From Monodelphis domestica (taxonomy: Eukaryota > Chordata > Mammalia > Didelphimorphia > Didelphidae), in assembly GCF_027887165.1 (NCBI RefSeq), contig NC_077229.1:369949501-370013500 (forward strand): DNA of 64,000 nucleotides, read 5' to 3'. The position numbers and the translations under genes are program-made. The notes beneath the pieces were generated by a model, which did not search any database, was not told the origin of the DNA, and worked only from the letters and a program-made list of their open reading frames with translations. Below, in pieces: positions 35,056 to 45,530 of this stretch; position 1 is the stretch's first letter; each line of letters opens with the position of its first letter.

Positions 35056-35439
35056 TCAGGTTGGCACAGCTTTGATATTCATAAAGATGTTAGTCACTAA
35101 CAAGAACAAAACATAGACTTTGAGTATGATTTTCCAGAAGTAATTTACAACTAGATAATTCCTTGGCAACTGTGTCCATCCCATAATCATATTGGTTAAT
35201 GTCCCCAGAACATTGTCTATCATCCCTGCCACTGTATTATAAATGATACAGTAGCCCCAATAAATGGCAATTATTCCTAGAACAGAAGACCAAAGTATTA
35301 GTTGTAACATGTTTCCCATTAGATCTTTTCTAGGCTCTAACTGCCAGGAGCGAACAGTTAGAAAATGGTTCTTGTCCCCACAAGCTTTGCTTCTAGCTAG
35401 ATAGGATCCAAGATGGCTAGATCCTATCACTGACAGCAC
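35056..35439 (-). pseudogene. 127-residue membrane-type ORF between 5' LTR and gag of the ERV
   Basis: The frame has a basic/polar N-terminal third, a strongly hydrophobic stretch at about residues 44-66 (LQLILWSSVLGIIAIYWGYC), an intermediate amphipathic part, and a second hydrophobic stretch at about 101-120 (WKIILKVYVLFLLVTNIFM). It lies downstream of the primer-site region and abuts gag in another frame. Known retroviruses can place leader-encoded membrane peptides upstream of gag (for example glycosylated Gag), and a displaced envelope tail could also look like this. I do not recognise a family. Part of a fossil element, and a chance frame cannot be excluded. Confidence 0.4.
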
Positions 35440-35670
35440 TAGTACAGCGTCCCTTTTACAATAGACTCTCTCCCACAGTATTGTAACTGACCAGAGTGCC
35501 AGTTGGTAACCCCATACCAGGAATCAAGATGATTTTTATCCTGTGTGGAAAATGCTCGGCAGTCAGTGACAAAGGCAGCTAGCATCAGGAGTTGTAATTG
35601 ACAACAACTGCACAACTGACAGTTGATGACAGTTGGTGACAGTCACATTTTAAAAAAATAAATGGGGTTC

Positions 35671-35688
35671 TTTTAAATCTGGGGTGCC
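35671..35688 (-). promoter_or_regulatory. Candidate primer-binding site of the ERV
   Basis: Read on the minus strand, two bases after the LTR end (35692), the sequence is TGGCACCCCAGATTTAAA. A PBS should begin TGG and lie within a few bases of the LTR, as here. I could not match it confidently to a particular tRNA 3' end. A decayed Lys-type site (TGGCGCCC...) is possible. Confidence 0.4.
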
Positions 35689-35691
35689 ATC

Positions 35692-36466
35692 TGTTTTAAA
35701 AAATAAAGAGGGAAGTTTGTAACCTGAGGTATAGAGAGGGGAAAAGAAAGGAGAACCACCTTCTCAAAGTGGGGTTCAGGGGAGACAGCAGATGTAATGG
35801 GTTGGCTCAGAGAGAGGAGAGGGGGTTTGAAGATTTTCCCCCTTCTGCCTTCCCTCCTTAGCTAAAGCTGCTCTCCCCAATTAGGTCTTGTCCCTCTTGT
35901 CCTCCCTCCACTACTCAAGACCAAAAGGTCTCCCTTTGATCCATTAACTCACACTCAGCTTGGGGAACAGATAACTTTTAATGTTAACTCAATCAGGTAA
36001 TACAAAAGGAAATAAAGGGCAGGGAAGAATGGGAAAAGGAATGTGGGGAAAAGGGGTCTCTGTCTCTATATAAACTCTTTCCCCTCCCTCCTTGGGTTTG
36101 GGGTGAACTCAGGCCTTGGTAGCCTGAGCCCCCTGAGAGAAAGTCAAATTGACACACCTCATGGTAACAGGAGCTGAGGTAAAGTCTGCTCAGATTGCTT
36201 TTCAGAAAGTCCCTTTAATTGGGAAGTATTGGGGGGAAAGATTTCCCCCAGGAAACCAGCAGGAAAAGTGGGTAACCCTCAGGAAAAAGTATTTTTCCAT
36301 CTTCTCTCTTTGGCTTCTCAAGACCAAGAGACCCTCATTGTTCTCCAAGCCAGGGTCCACTTCTCCTTCTGTATTTTCACTCCTGGTGCCCATCCCCCAT
36401 TGAGGTGATCAATTTCACATACTCTTCAGTCTGGCACTTTTTTCTCTAGTGCCAGCCTCTGTCACA
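35692..36466 (-). repeat. 5' LTR of the ERV
   Basis: A 775-bp LTR, minus strand. It begins TGTGACAGAGGCTGGCACTAG and ends TTTTTTAAAACA, with G/C-rich purine blocks. On the minus strand the TATA-like tttatatagagacagaga lies near 36060-36080 and precedes the U5 part shared with the 32884-33150 copy. Confidence 0.85.
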
Positions 36467-36640
36467 TCAGTCACAATATAGGGAATATGGAAATATATAT
36501 TGCATGAAAACATTGATATAACCCATATCAAATTATTTGTCATTTTGTTGGGGGGAAGGGAAGGATAAAATCTAAACTGAAAAATATCAGAAAACCATTG
36601 TTGATTATTTCTATATGTAAAAAAATAAAAAGAAGAAAAC

Positions 36641-38630
36641 AGAAGAAACGGACTTACCTTCTGAATGATTTGAAAGAAAATGGAGAAAAAGTTACATCTT
36701 GAGTCCTTCATAAAATTATAATCTCCATTTGATTCTGTTTTACTAGTGAAATTCCTATTATTTCTCATTAATATGTTGTAAAATTGTTTTTTAAAGACAT
36801 ATCTTTAAATCAAGAAATTATTCTATTTCAAATAATCTCTCTTCTGGAATTCATTGCTAATAATAAGGCAAATTTATTTATAGATTCAAAGGATAGTAAT
36901 CTGCTTTATTCTCAAAGAGTTAATGAAAGTTGTATGAAGTCATTAGAGAAGACTATTTCAAGGCTATAGCATTCTTTTGAAAGTCAAATAATTTTTTAAA
37001 AGTTGCTATTGTTTAACTTACACAACTGTTTTAACCAGAACTAATATTATGTTCATAATTGTATTTCAACAATTGTAGGCTCAGCCTGATTTTTCAATCT
37101 AAATTATATTTTAAAGTTAAAACTTTAATTGATAACATTGGGCCCTAACATTTGAAATCTTGACAATTATTGGTTCACCATTTTGGATAATTTCACAAAT
37201 TTTGTAAAAAGAGGTCATTAGGAACTAAGCTCTTTCACAGTTAAAGAAAAAAGTGTTTAGAAGCTTCTTTATACATTTAAGAATTAGCAACAAAATGGAA
37301 GTTACTTTTATATGATAAAGTAAGAAAAGAAAACAGTGAAAATACAAAGAAAACTGTATAACAATACAAACTTCCTGTTTTAACAAGATTAGTAGAAATC
37401 TTTTAAGGAACCAATATTCATTCCTATGCCATCTTTGGCCTCTTGCCAATATCCCTGGTCATTGACAAGTAAATTTGGTTTGGAAATAGGTTGTTACTCC
37501 AATGTAAAAGAGTTTAACTTTGAGAAGGAACTAGATGATTTTTTTTCTCCCAAATCATTATGCTTATTGTAACCCGTGACACTCTACAATGAGCTAGAAA
37601 TATTTCAATAAGTGTTTCTTCCCAAAAGAATGAAGAATCATAGCCCTTTACGTGATTATTAGCTTCTACGCTTAGAGTTTGTGCTATTATACTTTGTGAA
37701 AATGATTTCCAAGTCCTTGTTCTATCTCTGGAAGTTTTTGTTGGAATCTTAAAAAGAGATTCAAATAGATAGTGCTTCCCTATTTTCACAATTATAAAAT
37801 ATTTGTCACACTGTCATGATGTGAGCATTATACAATTGTTGCCTAGTATGAAAAATATGAAATATATTTCTATGTGTATGCAAATACATATGCATTTATG
37901 TTTATATACATACACATTCATAAAGCTTCCATTCCTATGGATATTATACATTATGTGTGTATGTTCATTGTATATATATTATATATATGTATGCAAACAT
38001 TTATAAATTTTATTTGCAGTTTAATGTAATATATTTATGCATATATTATAAACTTGATGACTCATGGAACAAAGAAATATCTTGCATCTTATAAATGGAA
38101 AAAATAAATACATTATGATGGTACAATAATAGATGTCCAAATAATGAAAACTAATTTTAAAATACCATTTTAATCTTGATAAAAATAATAAGTGATCAAA
38201 AAATTAGTAGCTTTTTACAAACACTTTCATGAAAAAGTAAGTTTAAAATTAATGTAGATTATGGTTTCCTTTTTCTTTTTTAATTAGAACTATGATTCTG
38301 TTACTAATAAAATTGGAGACTACATTACCAGATTCATAAGCATTTATTATTAAAAAGAGAGAGAGAAAGAGTTCAGCCTTACTAATTTAAGGTAAGATCA
38401 CGTCCCAGATTTCAGTCCAGTGCCCTAGAGCGATCTCCTCCATGCTGCACTACCCCTACCCCTTAGCAAGTGCCAGTCCAAGGAGTCAGTCTGTAAAAAG
38501 CAGAAGTAAAAAGGTGCTCTCTTCCTGTACTCCCTTTTAAACCCCATTATCCCCTCCCTCCATGGCCATGTTGCCTATTGAAAGTCATTTTAACACTCAA
38601 GTTGAAGCCAGTGTCAGGCTGTCAGATATG
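36641..38630. other. No gene seen
   Basis: AT-rich sequence with short TATA/CATA-rich tracts near 37865-38060. Short open frames show only AT-biased composition. The stretch at 38395-38560 is GC-richer (for example 'tcagtccagtgccctagagcgatctcc') but has no recognisable origin. Confidence 0.4.
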
Positions 38631-38639
38631 ACACGTTCC

Positions 38640-39790
38640 TCTGTGACACCTATGTCCTGCTGCAGGGTTCTCAGAATCAGCATCCCCTAAATAATTTACT
38701 TCACAAAATCCTTTGATATAGAAAATTGCTATTGAGGCAATTGTCTCTGCCCAAAGAGATAGGAGCACCTGCTCTGTACTTCAGAGTCTTAGAGCTGCCT
38801 TGGGTACTGAACGATTAAGTGATATTTTCAGGGTCAAACAGCCATTATGTATTGTTAGGGTGAATATTGATCTTGAATCGGTAGACGGCAATAGTTACCA
38901 CTGACAGAGAGCTTCCCTTGATGGCAGTTGATAACACTAGCAGGAGACAGACTATTAAAACAACAACAATTTATTTAACTTATTGAAGAAGCAGGGACAG
39001 GAAAAGGAGAAGAAAAAGGTAGGAATTATATTGATATTGATTGATCTATTTACACTAGATCTAATGTATCTATCTAAAATCCAGATCCCAAATCTGTCTC
39101 TCACTAGACGTCTTCTCTGAAAAATCAGGGCTAACTTAACTCCCTTTCTATCTATTAAATAAATCTATCTAATATATTATACAATGTTATATAATAAATT
39201 ATCTATTCTAATTTAAGAGTATTCGAAAACTCCTTTCTTTATTTTGTAGCTTCAAAGATTCAGTGTAGCTCTCTGTCTTTCTCCAGTCTTGGAGGATTCA
39301 CTGTGACAGGTTCACAAATGCTGCCAGCTGTCTTGCCCTCTCCTGCCCCCTGTGGTGATTCAGGGAACAGCCTGAGCTTCTCTCACAGTCGGTTGAAAAC
39401 CACTCCCAGATTCTTATTCCCTATCAAGATGGTTTTCTAGGCTAACTGTCTCCAAAAGCTTCCAGGATTCAAAGAACCAAAGCCCTAGACACCTTTCCTC
39501 AACAAGGAAAATCTAGAGTGACCAGTATATCCAACTGCCTCTCCTAGGGGAAGCTGGGAATTCTTTACCCCTGACCCTCTGAAAATTCTCTTGCTGATTA
39601 AAGGAGCAGAGATGAAATTCAAAAACTTTTTTTTTTTACCTTACAATCCTTATTTCTACTTAGGACTAATTCTTTAATTAAGCTAATTAACTAATTAATA
39701 TTTGCAGTATCCAAGGCCAGAATTGAACTCTGGACTTTGTGATTTTGAGGTCTGCTTCCTATCCATTATAACATGTGCCTTCTGTATTAA
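38640..39790 (-). mobile_element. MIR-type SINE (antisense), split by a solo LTR
   Basis: The left arm (about 38690-38852) reads 'cttagagctgccttgggtactgaacgattaagtgatattttcagggtcaaacagcc'. The right arm (39707-39790) reads 'gtatccaaggccagaattgaactctggactttgtg ... cctatccattataacatg'. Joined at gtat they follow the antisense SINE order (...cacacagcc..gtatctgaggccagatttgaac...). The solo LTR at 38853-39706 lies in between. Confidence 0.7.
38853..39706 (-). repeat. Solo LTR inside a SINE, with GTAT target duplication
   Basis: On the minus strand this 854-bp LTR starts TGCAAATATTAATTAG and ends ATTCACCCTAACA. It carries an aataaattg polyadenylation signal before its last ~90 bases, and an aaaataaag earlier. 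It is flanked by the perfect 4-bp repeat gtat (38849-38852 and 39707-39710). Class I-type integration is inferred from the 4-bp duplication. No internal ERV sequence. Confidence 0.8.
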
Positions 39791-39879
39791 TGGAGGATAA
39801 TTCTTAATAGTTAATAGTATAAAAATAAAACATTTAAAAATATCTAAAATGGCTCCTTCTAATAGCATCTGCACAAACT

Positions 39880-40015
39880 GATACTTCCTTAGAACTAAAT
39901 TGAGATGAGATCCAGAGATCCAGTGACTTGCTCCAGGTCACACAGTCATGAACCTCAGAGGCAGGTTCTGAAACCAGGTCCTCTCACTCCAGAATCAGTA
40001 CTATGCCATTCTATT
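39880..40015 (-). mobile_element. MIR-type SINE fragment (antisense)
   Basis: 'gatccagtgacttgctccaggtcacacagtcatgaacctcagaggcaggttctgaaaccaggtcctctcactccagaatcagtactatgcc' is an antisense MIR copy. Confidence 0.75.
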
Positions 40016-40605
40016 TGAAGAAGTGAATTTATTTCAGACACATCTTCTCCTAAGACATCTGACCAAGGACATTAGGATAAAAACACTTTAGCTTCTCTAT
40101 GCTCTTTGAGATGAATCCTATTTACTAATATAATCTCTTCACCTGGAAGCCTTTGCAATTGCTGACCTCTATGAACTTGTGTTCCCGTTGTGAGCATATG
40201 TGAAGGATGTTAGAGTTTGGCGTTAGCCCAAATTTGGAAATAGAAAAATTTTCTCTTGTCTTTTTTTTTTCTTGTCAGTTCTGCCTTCCTTCCTACATCT
40301 CCACAGATGCCAACTTTGTATCTCATCCCCCAAAGGCTTTTCCTTTGGTTAAATTACAGCTAATAAATTGCTAATCTACACAAAGGTGCTTATTTGGATG
40401 AGAACATATGTTCCTGATGCTATAGATGCTCTTGAAGTCTAATCCTTCAAAAAATGGAACTAGAGCAAGAGAGGTCAACTTCAGTCTCTTGGCTTTTGAA
40501 ATTTCATATGTGGATTTTAATGCTAATAAAAAATTTTTAAAAATCTTAGAGGAAAGTAGGAATGAATGAAATAACATCAATAATTCATTTTTTAAATTAT
40601 TAACT
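40016..40605. other. No gene seen
   Basis: Complex AT-rich sequence without recognised elements. Confidence 0.4.
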
Positions 40606-40609
40606 AAAA

Positions 40610-40770
40610 TAACTCATTTATTAAGCATTTTCTGGTTTACTAAATAATTGTCACAAAAGTCATATGAGATTTCATTTTATATTATTCACATTTTATAGAT
40701 GAAGATACTGAGTCTCAGAGAGTTTAAGTGACTTGCCTAAGGGTTAGTGAAACCATACTGACTCTTATTT
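40610..40770 (-). mobile_element. MIR-type SINE fragment (antisense)
   Basis: 'cacattttatagatgaagatactgagtctcagagagtttaagtgacttgcctaagggttagtg' is an antisense MIR core. Confidence 0.7.
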
Positions 40771-41332
40771 ACTATGTCTATTTTTAAGTACTCACACAAT
40801 AACCCTTTAACAATTTGTTATATGGTTATATTAGGAAGCAAGAAACCAAGAGACTTGGTTAGGGTGAAAAAGGTAGACCACTGTGCCACCTGCCACTGCA
40901 GGAAGAAGGGATTTGGGACTCCAATATACTTGTGGGGAAGAGATTTGAGGATATTGGCGTTTAAGTAATAATTCACTGATAATTATGGATTATGCATACT
41001 TATAAGACCCTTTGCTTTTGACACAGGTCTTCCTGTCATATCTATATATCCCCAAAAATACACTCTTGTTAGATATATGCAATTATATTCTTGATCAGAC
41101 TTCTCAAAAGCATCTTCTTACTATCAAATTGTAATAGATAATGATGATGATGGATGAACTTATGAATTCATGGATATAAAGATCCCCAGTAAAGAACATT
41201 ATTCTATCAATCTATATTGGCATCTTTTTTACAGTTAATACTCATTCAATTGCTAGAATTCTGAGAGTTTAAATAAGACACCTAGGATTACATAACCAGT
41301 ATGTGTCAATGATAGTTCAAGACTGATTCAAA

Positions 41333-41334
<2 letters not shown>
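40771..41334. other. No gene seen
   Basis: AT-rich sequence. The 64-residue frame at 40774-40968 contains several Cys/His residues (CATCHCRKKG) but no recognisable domain. Confidence 0.4.
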
Positions 41335-41427
<93 letters not shown>

Positions 41428-41432
41428 TATAG

Positions 41433-41490
<58 letters not shown>

Positions 41491-41491
41491 T
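41335..41491. repeat. Palindromic compound microsatellite (CT)n(AT)n...(AT)n(AG)n
   Basis: About 44 bp of CT repeats, 42 bp of AT repeats, a 20-bp interruption (agacacatatagacacacac), 26 bp of AT repeats, and 24 bp of AG repeats. The CT and AG arms are complementary to each other across the AT core, so the block can fold into a long hairpin or cruciform. The 90-residue minus-strand frame with Arg-Glu repeats is a by-product of this repeat. Confidence 0.95.
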
Positions 41492-43435
41492 AGAGGCTAG
41501 ATTATTTCTGTTGCAGATATAGGCAAAAGTTGGTTCTGAGAAAAGAGTACTGTGTACATCTTTCTTTGAAGAGTTCATGAACTAGAATTTGAAATGCTTA
41601 TATCTGTATTTTATTTTACATATTGAGTAATATATTATAAATCAGAACTAAATAATTTTTAAAATAGATAAATATTTTCCAATATGTTGATTTTACTATG
41701 TGTCCTTGCTCTATGTCTGATAACTCACTCAAGTATTTTTTGCAATAGTTAGGTTTAAAAGAAATTTTAATCCAGTTTTTCTAAGACTTGTCATATTAAT
41801 TTAGGAAGATATTGAATTAAAAAGGCACTTGGGACATGAGGTTGGCATTAATATAATCTTTATTTATTTATAATGAAAAGTAAATTACAGAATTAAAAAT
41901 ATCTACATAATCTGACACTTCAAATAACTATGTTTGCTTGTTGTAAATTTAATTCAACATCCCTCTTGTCCACCCCAAAACTCCCCAAATAGAAACACTT
42001 AAAGAAATATGAAAATTTATTTATTCAAATTAGATTTTAAAATTCTATAGTAATGTTTATAAGAAGTCCAAGTGAGATCAGGAGGATCTTCCCCAGAGCC
42101 CCCTGACACATATAAGCATAATCTTTGGACATATACATAAGAATAAGAATTCTTGGCAAATTGAGAGGTTTTCAAGTTTTATTGGGAAAGAATTGGTATT
42201 GACAAAGATTAGGAATTGAATTGACAACTTTTCCTTAATTCCCTTTTCATAGGAACATACATAGGAAAAAATAGGAGCTATATCAGCAATATAAGAAATG
42301 AACTCTATGGGAAAAAGAAATAGAAAAAAAATGCTATGGAGAGTTTCCTATAGTATAATCAGTGTGGAAATTTGTCAGCAGGGTGGGAGAGCCTAGTCAA
42401 AAGAAAACATTTTTACCAATATTCTTAATATATGTCTCTAGACTATTTAACTCATTTCAGGAGGTTATTTATCTCTTACCTGTTGAATAGGAATAGTCAA
42501 TTTGACTGAAGTTTTGCCCATTTGGCCAGTTTTACTGTGATGTGGTCATAGCCCCAAACAAATATTGTCCAGATAAATCAGATATGAAGCAAGTTTTATC
42601 TGAAGTATTCAGATAATCAAAACAAAGCTAGTTTAAAGTAATTGTCTAATTGCCTTATTTCTCCACTTCCTGAAGAGAATAATTTATTTTTTTAAATTAT
42701 ATATCCACTTCCATATTTTCAGCAGGTTAGCACTCTCATTTCTTTTCAATTTGTTAATTTTCTCTAAGTATGATAAATGCCTGAGCTTTTAGCTAGAGCA
42801 CTTTTGGAAATGACCAATTAATTAAATAAAGGGAGATCAAAGTTTAAATAAGAAAGAGGAACAAGACAAAGTCCAAGGAAACTCCATATAATGAAAGGCA
42901 CATATCTTTGAAATGCTCATTATTGTCCTGTTATCCTGAAATGATAGATGTTTTGTTGTTACTGTTGTATATACATTGATAATCACATGTATACTGAAAT
43001 TTAATGTATTGTTCTTTAAAATGCTATGCTTACAATGAAATCAAATTAATACAAATGGAATGTTTAGTTCAAAATGTTAGTGTGGATAGGTCATGTTACT
43101 TAATGCTATGAGAAGCCTGCCAGTTCCCTTCAAAATTTTTGGATTTCTTTGAAGAATATTACCTTATTTTTTTCCAAATAACAGAAAATAAGAAGCTTCA
43201 GAGAGCAGAATGAACTAATGCTGAATTTTCCAATATGACATTACCTTGATTTTAGTCATTATCATTTTGTTATTTATCTCACAAAAATTAAGCCCTTTAT
43301 AATTTCTCTGATTGTCACTGTTAACAATGGTGCTGAACTTCATAATATCACCCTACCCATGTTAATTTGATCTTTTTTTAATGAGCAAATTGGATTGAAA
43401 CTGAACTAGGTGTCTGATATGATATGATTATAGTG
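41492..43435. other. No gene seen; unassigned AT-rich DNA
   Basis: No recognisable element or coding frame. The stretch 41960-42330 has moderate complexity but no family I recognise. Confidence 0.4.
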
Positions 43436-43439
43436 GTGA

Positions 43440-43560
43440 TTAAGGTAACAGTTGCTTTAAATAACACTTTAATGTTTCAAAATTTTATTTATTATATTAA
43501 AATATCCAGTTAACAACCTCCCTCACTTTTCTCCCCATGAGAGGAGGCATCATTTGACAA

Positions 43561-43600
<40 letters not shown>

Positions 43601-44038
43601 GTATAACACTATGTCTTATTTCTATTTATCAGTTTTTCTTTAGAGGTAGACATAAATCATTTTCCAAACAATATTTCTGTTGCTGTATATAATGTTTTCT
43701 TCATTCAAAAATTATTTGTATCATTTGACCATTTTATCAATTGTGGAATGGCTCATATCCTTATGTATTTGACAAAATTCTATCTACATTTTTATATGAG
43801 ACCTCTATCTGAGAAACTTTCTATAAAATTTTCTCCCAACTTACTGTTTTCCTTCTAAGCTTGGCTATATCAATTTTGGACAAAATTTGGACAAAAACTA
43901 TTCAATTTAAATTATTAAAAATGATCAATTTTGCATCTCACAATGTGTTTACTTGTTTATTCATATTCTTCTCTTATCCATAAATTTGATCACGACCATA
44001 TTCCCTGTTTGAATTTGCTTAGGACGTCAACATTTTCA
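43440..44038 (-). mobile_element. L1 3' portion (antisense) with internal loss
   Basis: 'cctccctcacttttctccccatgagagg' and 'tatcagtttttctttagaggtagaca' belong to the antisense marsupial L1 3' UTR. Then 'atcatttgaccattttatcaattgtggaatggctcatatccttatg', 'gagacctctatctgagaaactttctataaaattttctcccaacttactgttttccttctaagcttggctat' and 'gatcaattttgcatctcacaatgtgtttacttg' are antisense ORF2 and flanking sequence. The intervening L1 segment is absent. An (AT)n tract is at 43559-43601. Confidence 0.8.
43559..43601. repeat. (AT)n microsatellite
   Basis: About 43 bp of AT dinucleotides with one CAT interruption, inside the antisense L1 3' UTR. Confidence 0.9.
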
Positions 44039-44039
44039 A

Positions 44040-44215
44040 AATGTTACATATTACTTGCCCTCACAATAATCCTAAGAGGTTAAATGCTACAGTTATTAGA
44101 ATCTCCATATTACAGTTGTTGAAACTTGCAGATGAGACTTGCCTAAACCAAATGACTTGCCTCCAGTTTCACAGATGTTTTGAAGTAGAGTTCAGTTCAA
44201 TTCCAGGTTTGTTTT
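44040..44215 (-). mobile_element. MIR-type SINE (antisense), decayed
   Basis: 'cttgccctcacaataatcctaagaggttaaatgctacagttattagaatctccatattacagttgttgaaac ... aaatgacttgcctccagtttcacag' is an antisense MIR pattern. Confidence 0.6.
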
Positions 44216-44499
44216 GAAAGAAAGGCTATGTCTAGCTTTTTGCCCATTCTAAAATATAAATGAACTGAAAGAACCTAAAAACAACATGCAAATAAAGGAA
44301 CTAGAGCTTTTAAAAAACAATTACTCTTCAATATCAATTAATTCTTTAAGCAAAAGATCAAAAGCTTACTCTTATTCATTGTAAATTAAAGAGCAGTGAT
44401 TTCTAAAGTTCAGAACTGCCTGAGAAGCAAAGGACATCTGCTCTACCCAAAGGAGAAGGGGAAGATGGTTTTATCCTCCCCTCCTCACATAGCTGACCT

Positions 44500-44940
44500 T
44501 TCTGTTTATCTCCAACACAGCCACATCCATCTTTTAAACATTATTCACAAAAGACTGCTCCTTCTTGTTATTTCTGTCTCCACAATAGCCTTAATATCTG
44601 TCCCCTTTTCTCTGTACTCATAGTTACCACACTAAATCATACTCCGCACCCCAAAACTGGCTTACTGCAATGGTGTCTTGATTCCCTTCGTCGCCTTTTT
44701 TTCTACTTTAATCTATTCATGATACATTTATCAGAATGACTTTTCTAAAATGTATTTTTGATCATATTACCTTCTAGCTCTCTAAATTTCTGTGGCTCCC
44801 TAAGGTCAATTATTCAGTCTTTTGTTTTGAAAGTAAGCACTTCATCTACTATTCCAACTTCATTATGCCTCTACTATACTCCAAGCAAAATGGTTTCCTT
44901 CCTCTTCCTCACACTCATACTAAGTACCTAACTCAAATAT
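44500..44940 (+). mobile_element. L2 LINE fragment
   Basis: 'aaaactggcttactgcaatggtgtcttgattccc', 'tcagaatgacttttctaaaatgtatttttgatcatattaccttctagctctctaaatttctgtggctccctaaggtcaa' and 'aaagtaagcacttcatctactattccaacttc' follow the L2 ORF2 3' part (consensus 'caatagcctgctggttggtctccctgcc ... ctggtcatgtcaccc ... cagtggctccctattgcctccagg'). Many stops. Confidence 0.65.
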
Positions 44941-45345
44941 TCAAACATAAGTAGGAAATTAAAATCTGATACCAAATATTAAGCATATCAATACATGAAA
45001 AGAGAAATCTATTTATATTGAAACTTTTTTGCTGAGGCAATTCAATTTTTTTTTGCCTCATGTATGGTAACATTTATGCATATGGAATCATGACTCTTAC
45101 TAAAAAAACAGTGTCTTTATGGATTATTTTGACCTAGTACTTTGTTTTATTTGTATAAATTTTCAATAAAAACACATTTAGATTCTACAGCTTTGAAAAT
45201 GATATAGATAAAACTTTAACTCCCAATTATTAGGACTGTTCAGAAGTATAATGAAGTGCTTCAAGAAGTAGTGAGTGGCCTTTCAATGGAGATATTTAAG
45301 TAAATAATCACTAATTAGGGATGCTGTTGGGATGTTTGAGATCAT
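44941..45345. other. No gene seen
   Basis: AT-rich sequence without recognised elements. Confidence 0.4.
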
Positions 45346-45349
45346 TTAT

Positions 45350-45425
45350 TAAGACTTAAATGAGATAAACTGTGCAAAGCAATTTCCAAACCTTAAAATG
45401 TTATATGAATGTCAGTTATAAATAA
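45350..45425 (+). mobile_element. MIR/CORE-SINE tail
   Basis: 'gacttaaatgagataaactgtgcaaagcaatttccaaaccttaaaatgttatatgaatgtcagttat' is the L2-like tail of a MIR-family SINE. Confidence 0.6.
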
Positions 45426-45530
45426 TTAAGCAACAACCATTTATTTAACATCTGCTACATGCTACGTGGTACGAAGTGGAATTAAAAAAGAAAGAAAATT
45501 AGGACAATATCCAACTTCAATTAACTTAGA
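45426..45530 (-). mobile_element. L2 LINE 3' end (antisense), decayed
   Basis: 'gcaacaaccatttatttaacatctgctacatgctacgtggtacgaagtgg' is a decayed antisense L2 terminus. Confidence 0.5.

Larger units (their letters stand above)
32884..36466 (-). mobile_element. Endogenous retrovirus fossil, class I-like, internally reduced
   Basis: A minus-strand LTR retrovirus 3.6 kb long. It is bounded by TG...CA termini and flanked by the perfect 4-bp direct repeat tcag (32880-32883 and 36467-36470), inside an L1 3' UTR. Parts in transcription order: 5' LTR (36466 to 35692), primer-binding-site region starting at about 35688, a 127-residue membrane-type ORF, gag capsid segments, a nucleocapsid zinc-knuckle segment, a 137-residue ORF of unknown kind, and a partial 3' LTR (33150 to 32884). 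No recognisable protease, reverse transcriptase, integrase or complete env. Where the two LTR copies overlap they differ at about 8 of roughly 190 aligned positions plus small indels, so the insertion is moderately young for a fossil. The element is broken, with several interruptions in gag. Confidence 0.85.
32440..36640 (+). mobile_element. L1 3' end, marsupial type, split by an ERV
   Basis: The left arm (32440-32883) reads 'atttataatagcaaagaatcag', 'ttagctataagaaatgatgaagatgag', 'aaaaccaggagaatagggtatacagtaatag' and 'gtttgcagatcaaagcacaccattc'. The right arm (36467-36640) resumes with 'cacaatatagggaatatggaaatatatattgcatg', 'ataacccatatcaaatta' and the purine tract, ending in an A-rich tail. 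Together they give the normal order of the marsupial L1 3' UTR, so the ERV inserted into a pre-existing L1. Confidence 0.85.

Noticed and set aside
41306-41578. 90-residue minus-strand frame with Arg-Glu and Tyr-Ile repeats
   Set aside because: Produced entirely by the CT/AT/AG microsatellite.
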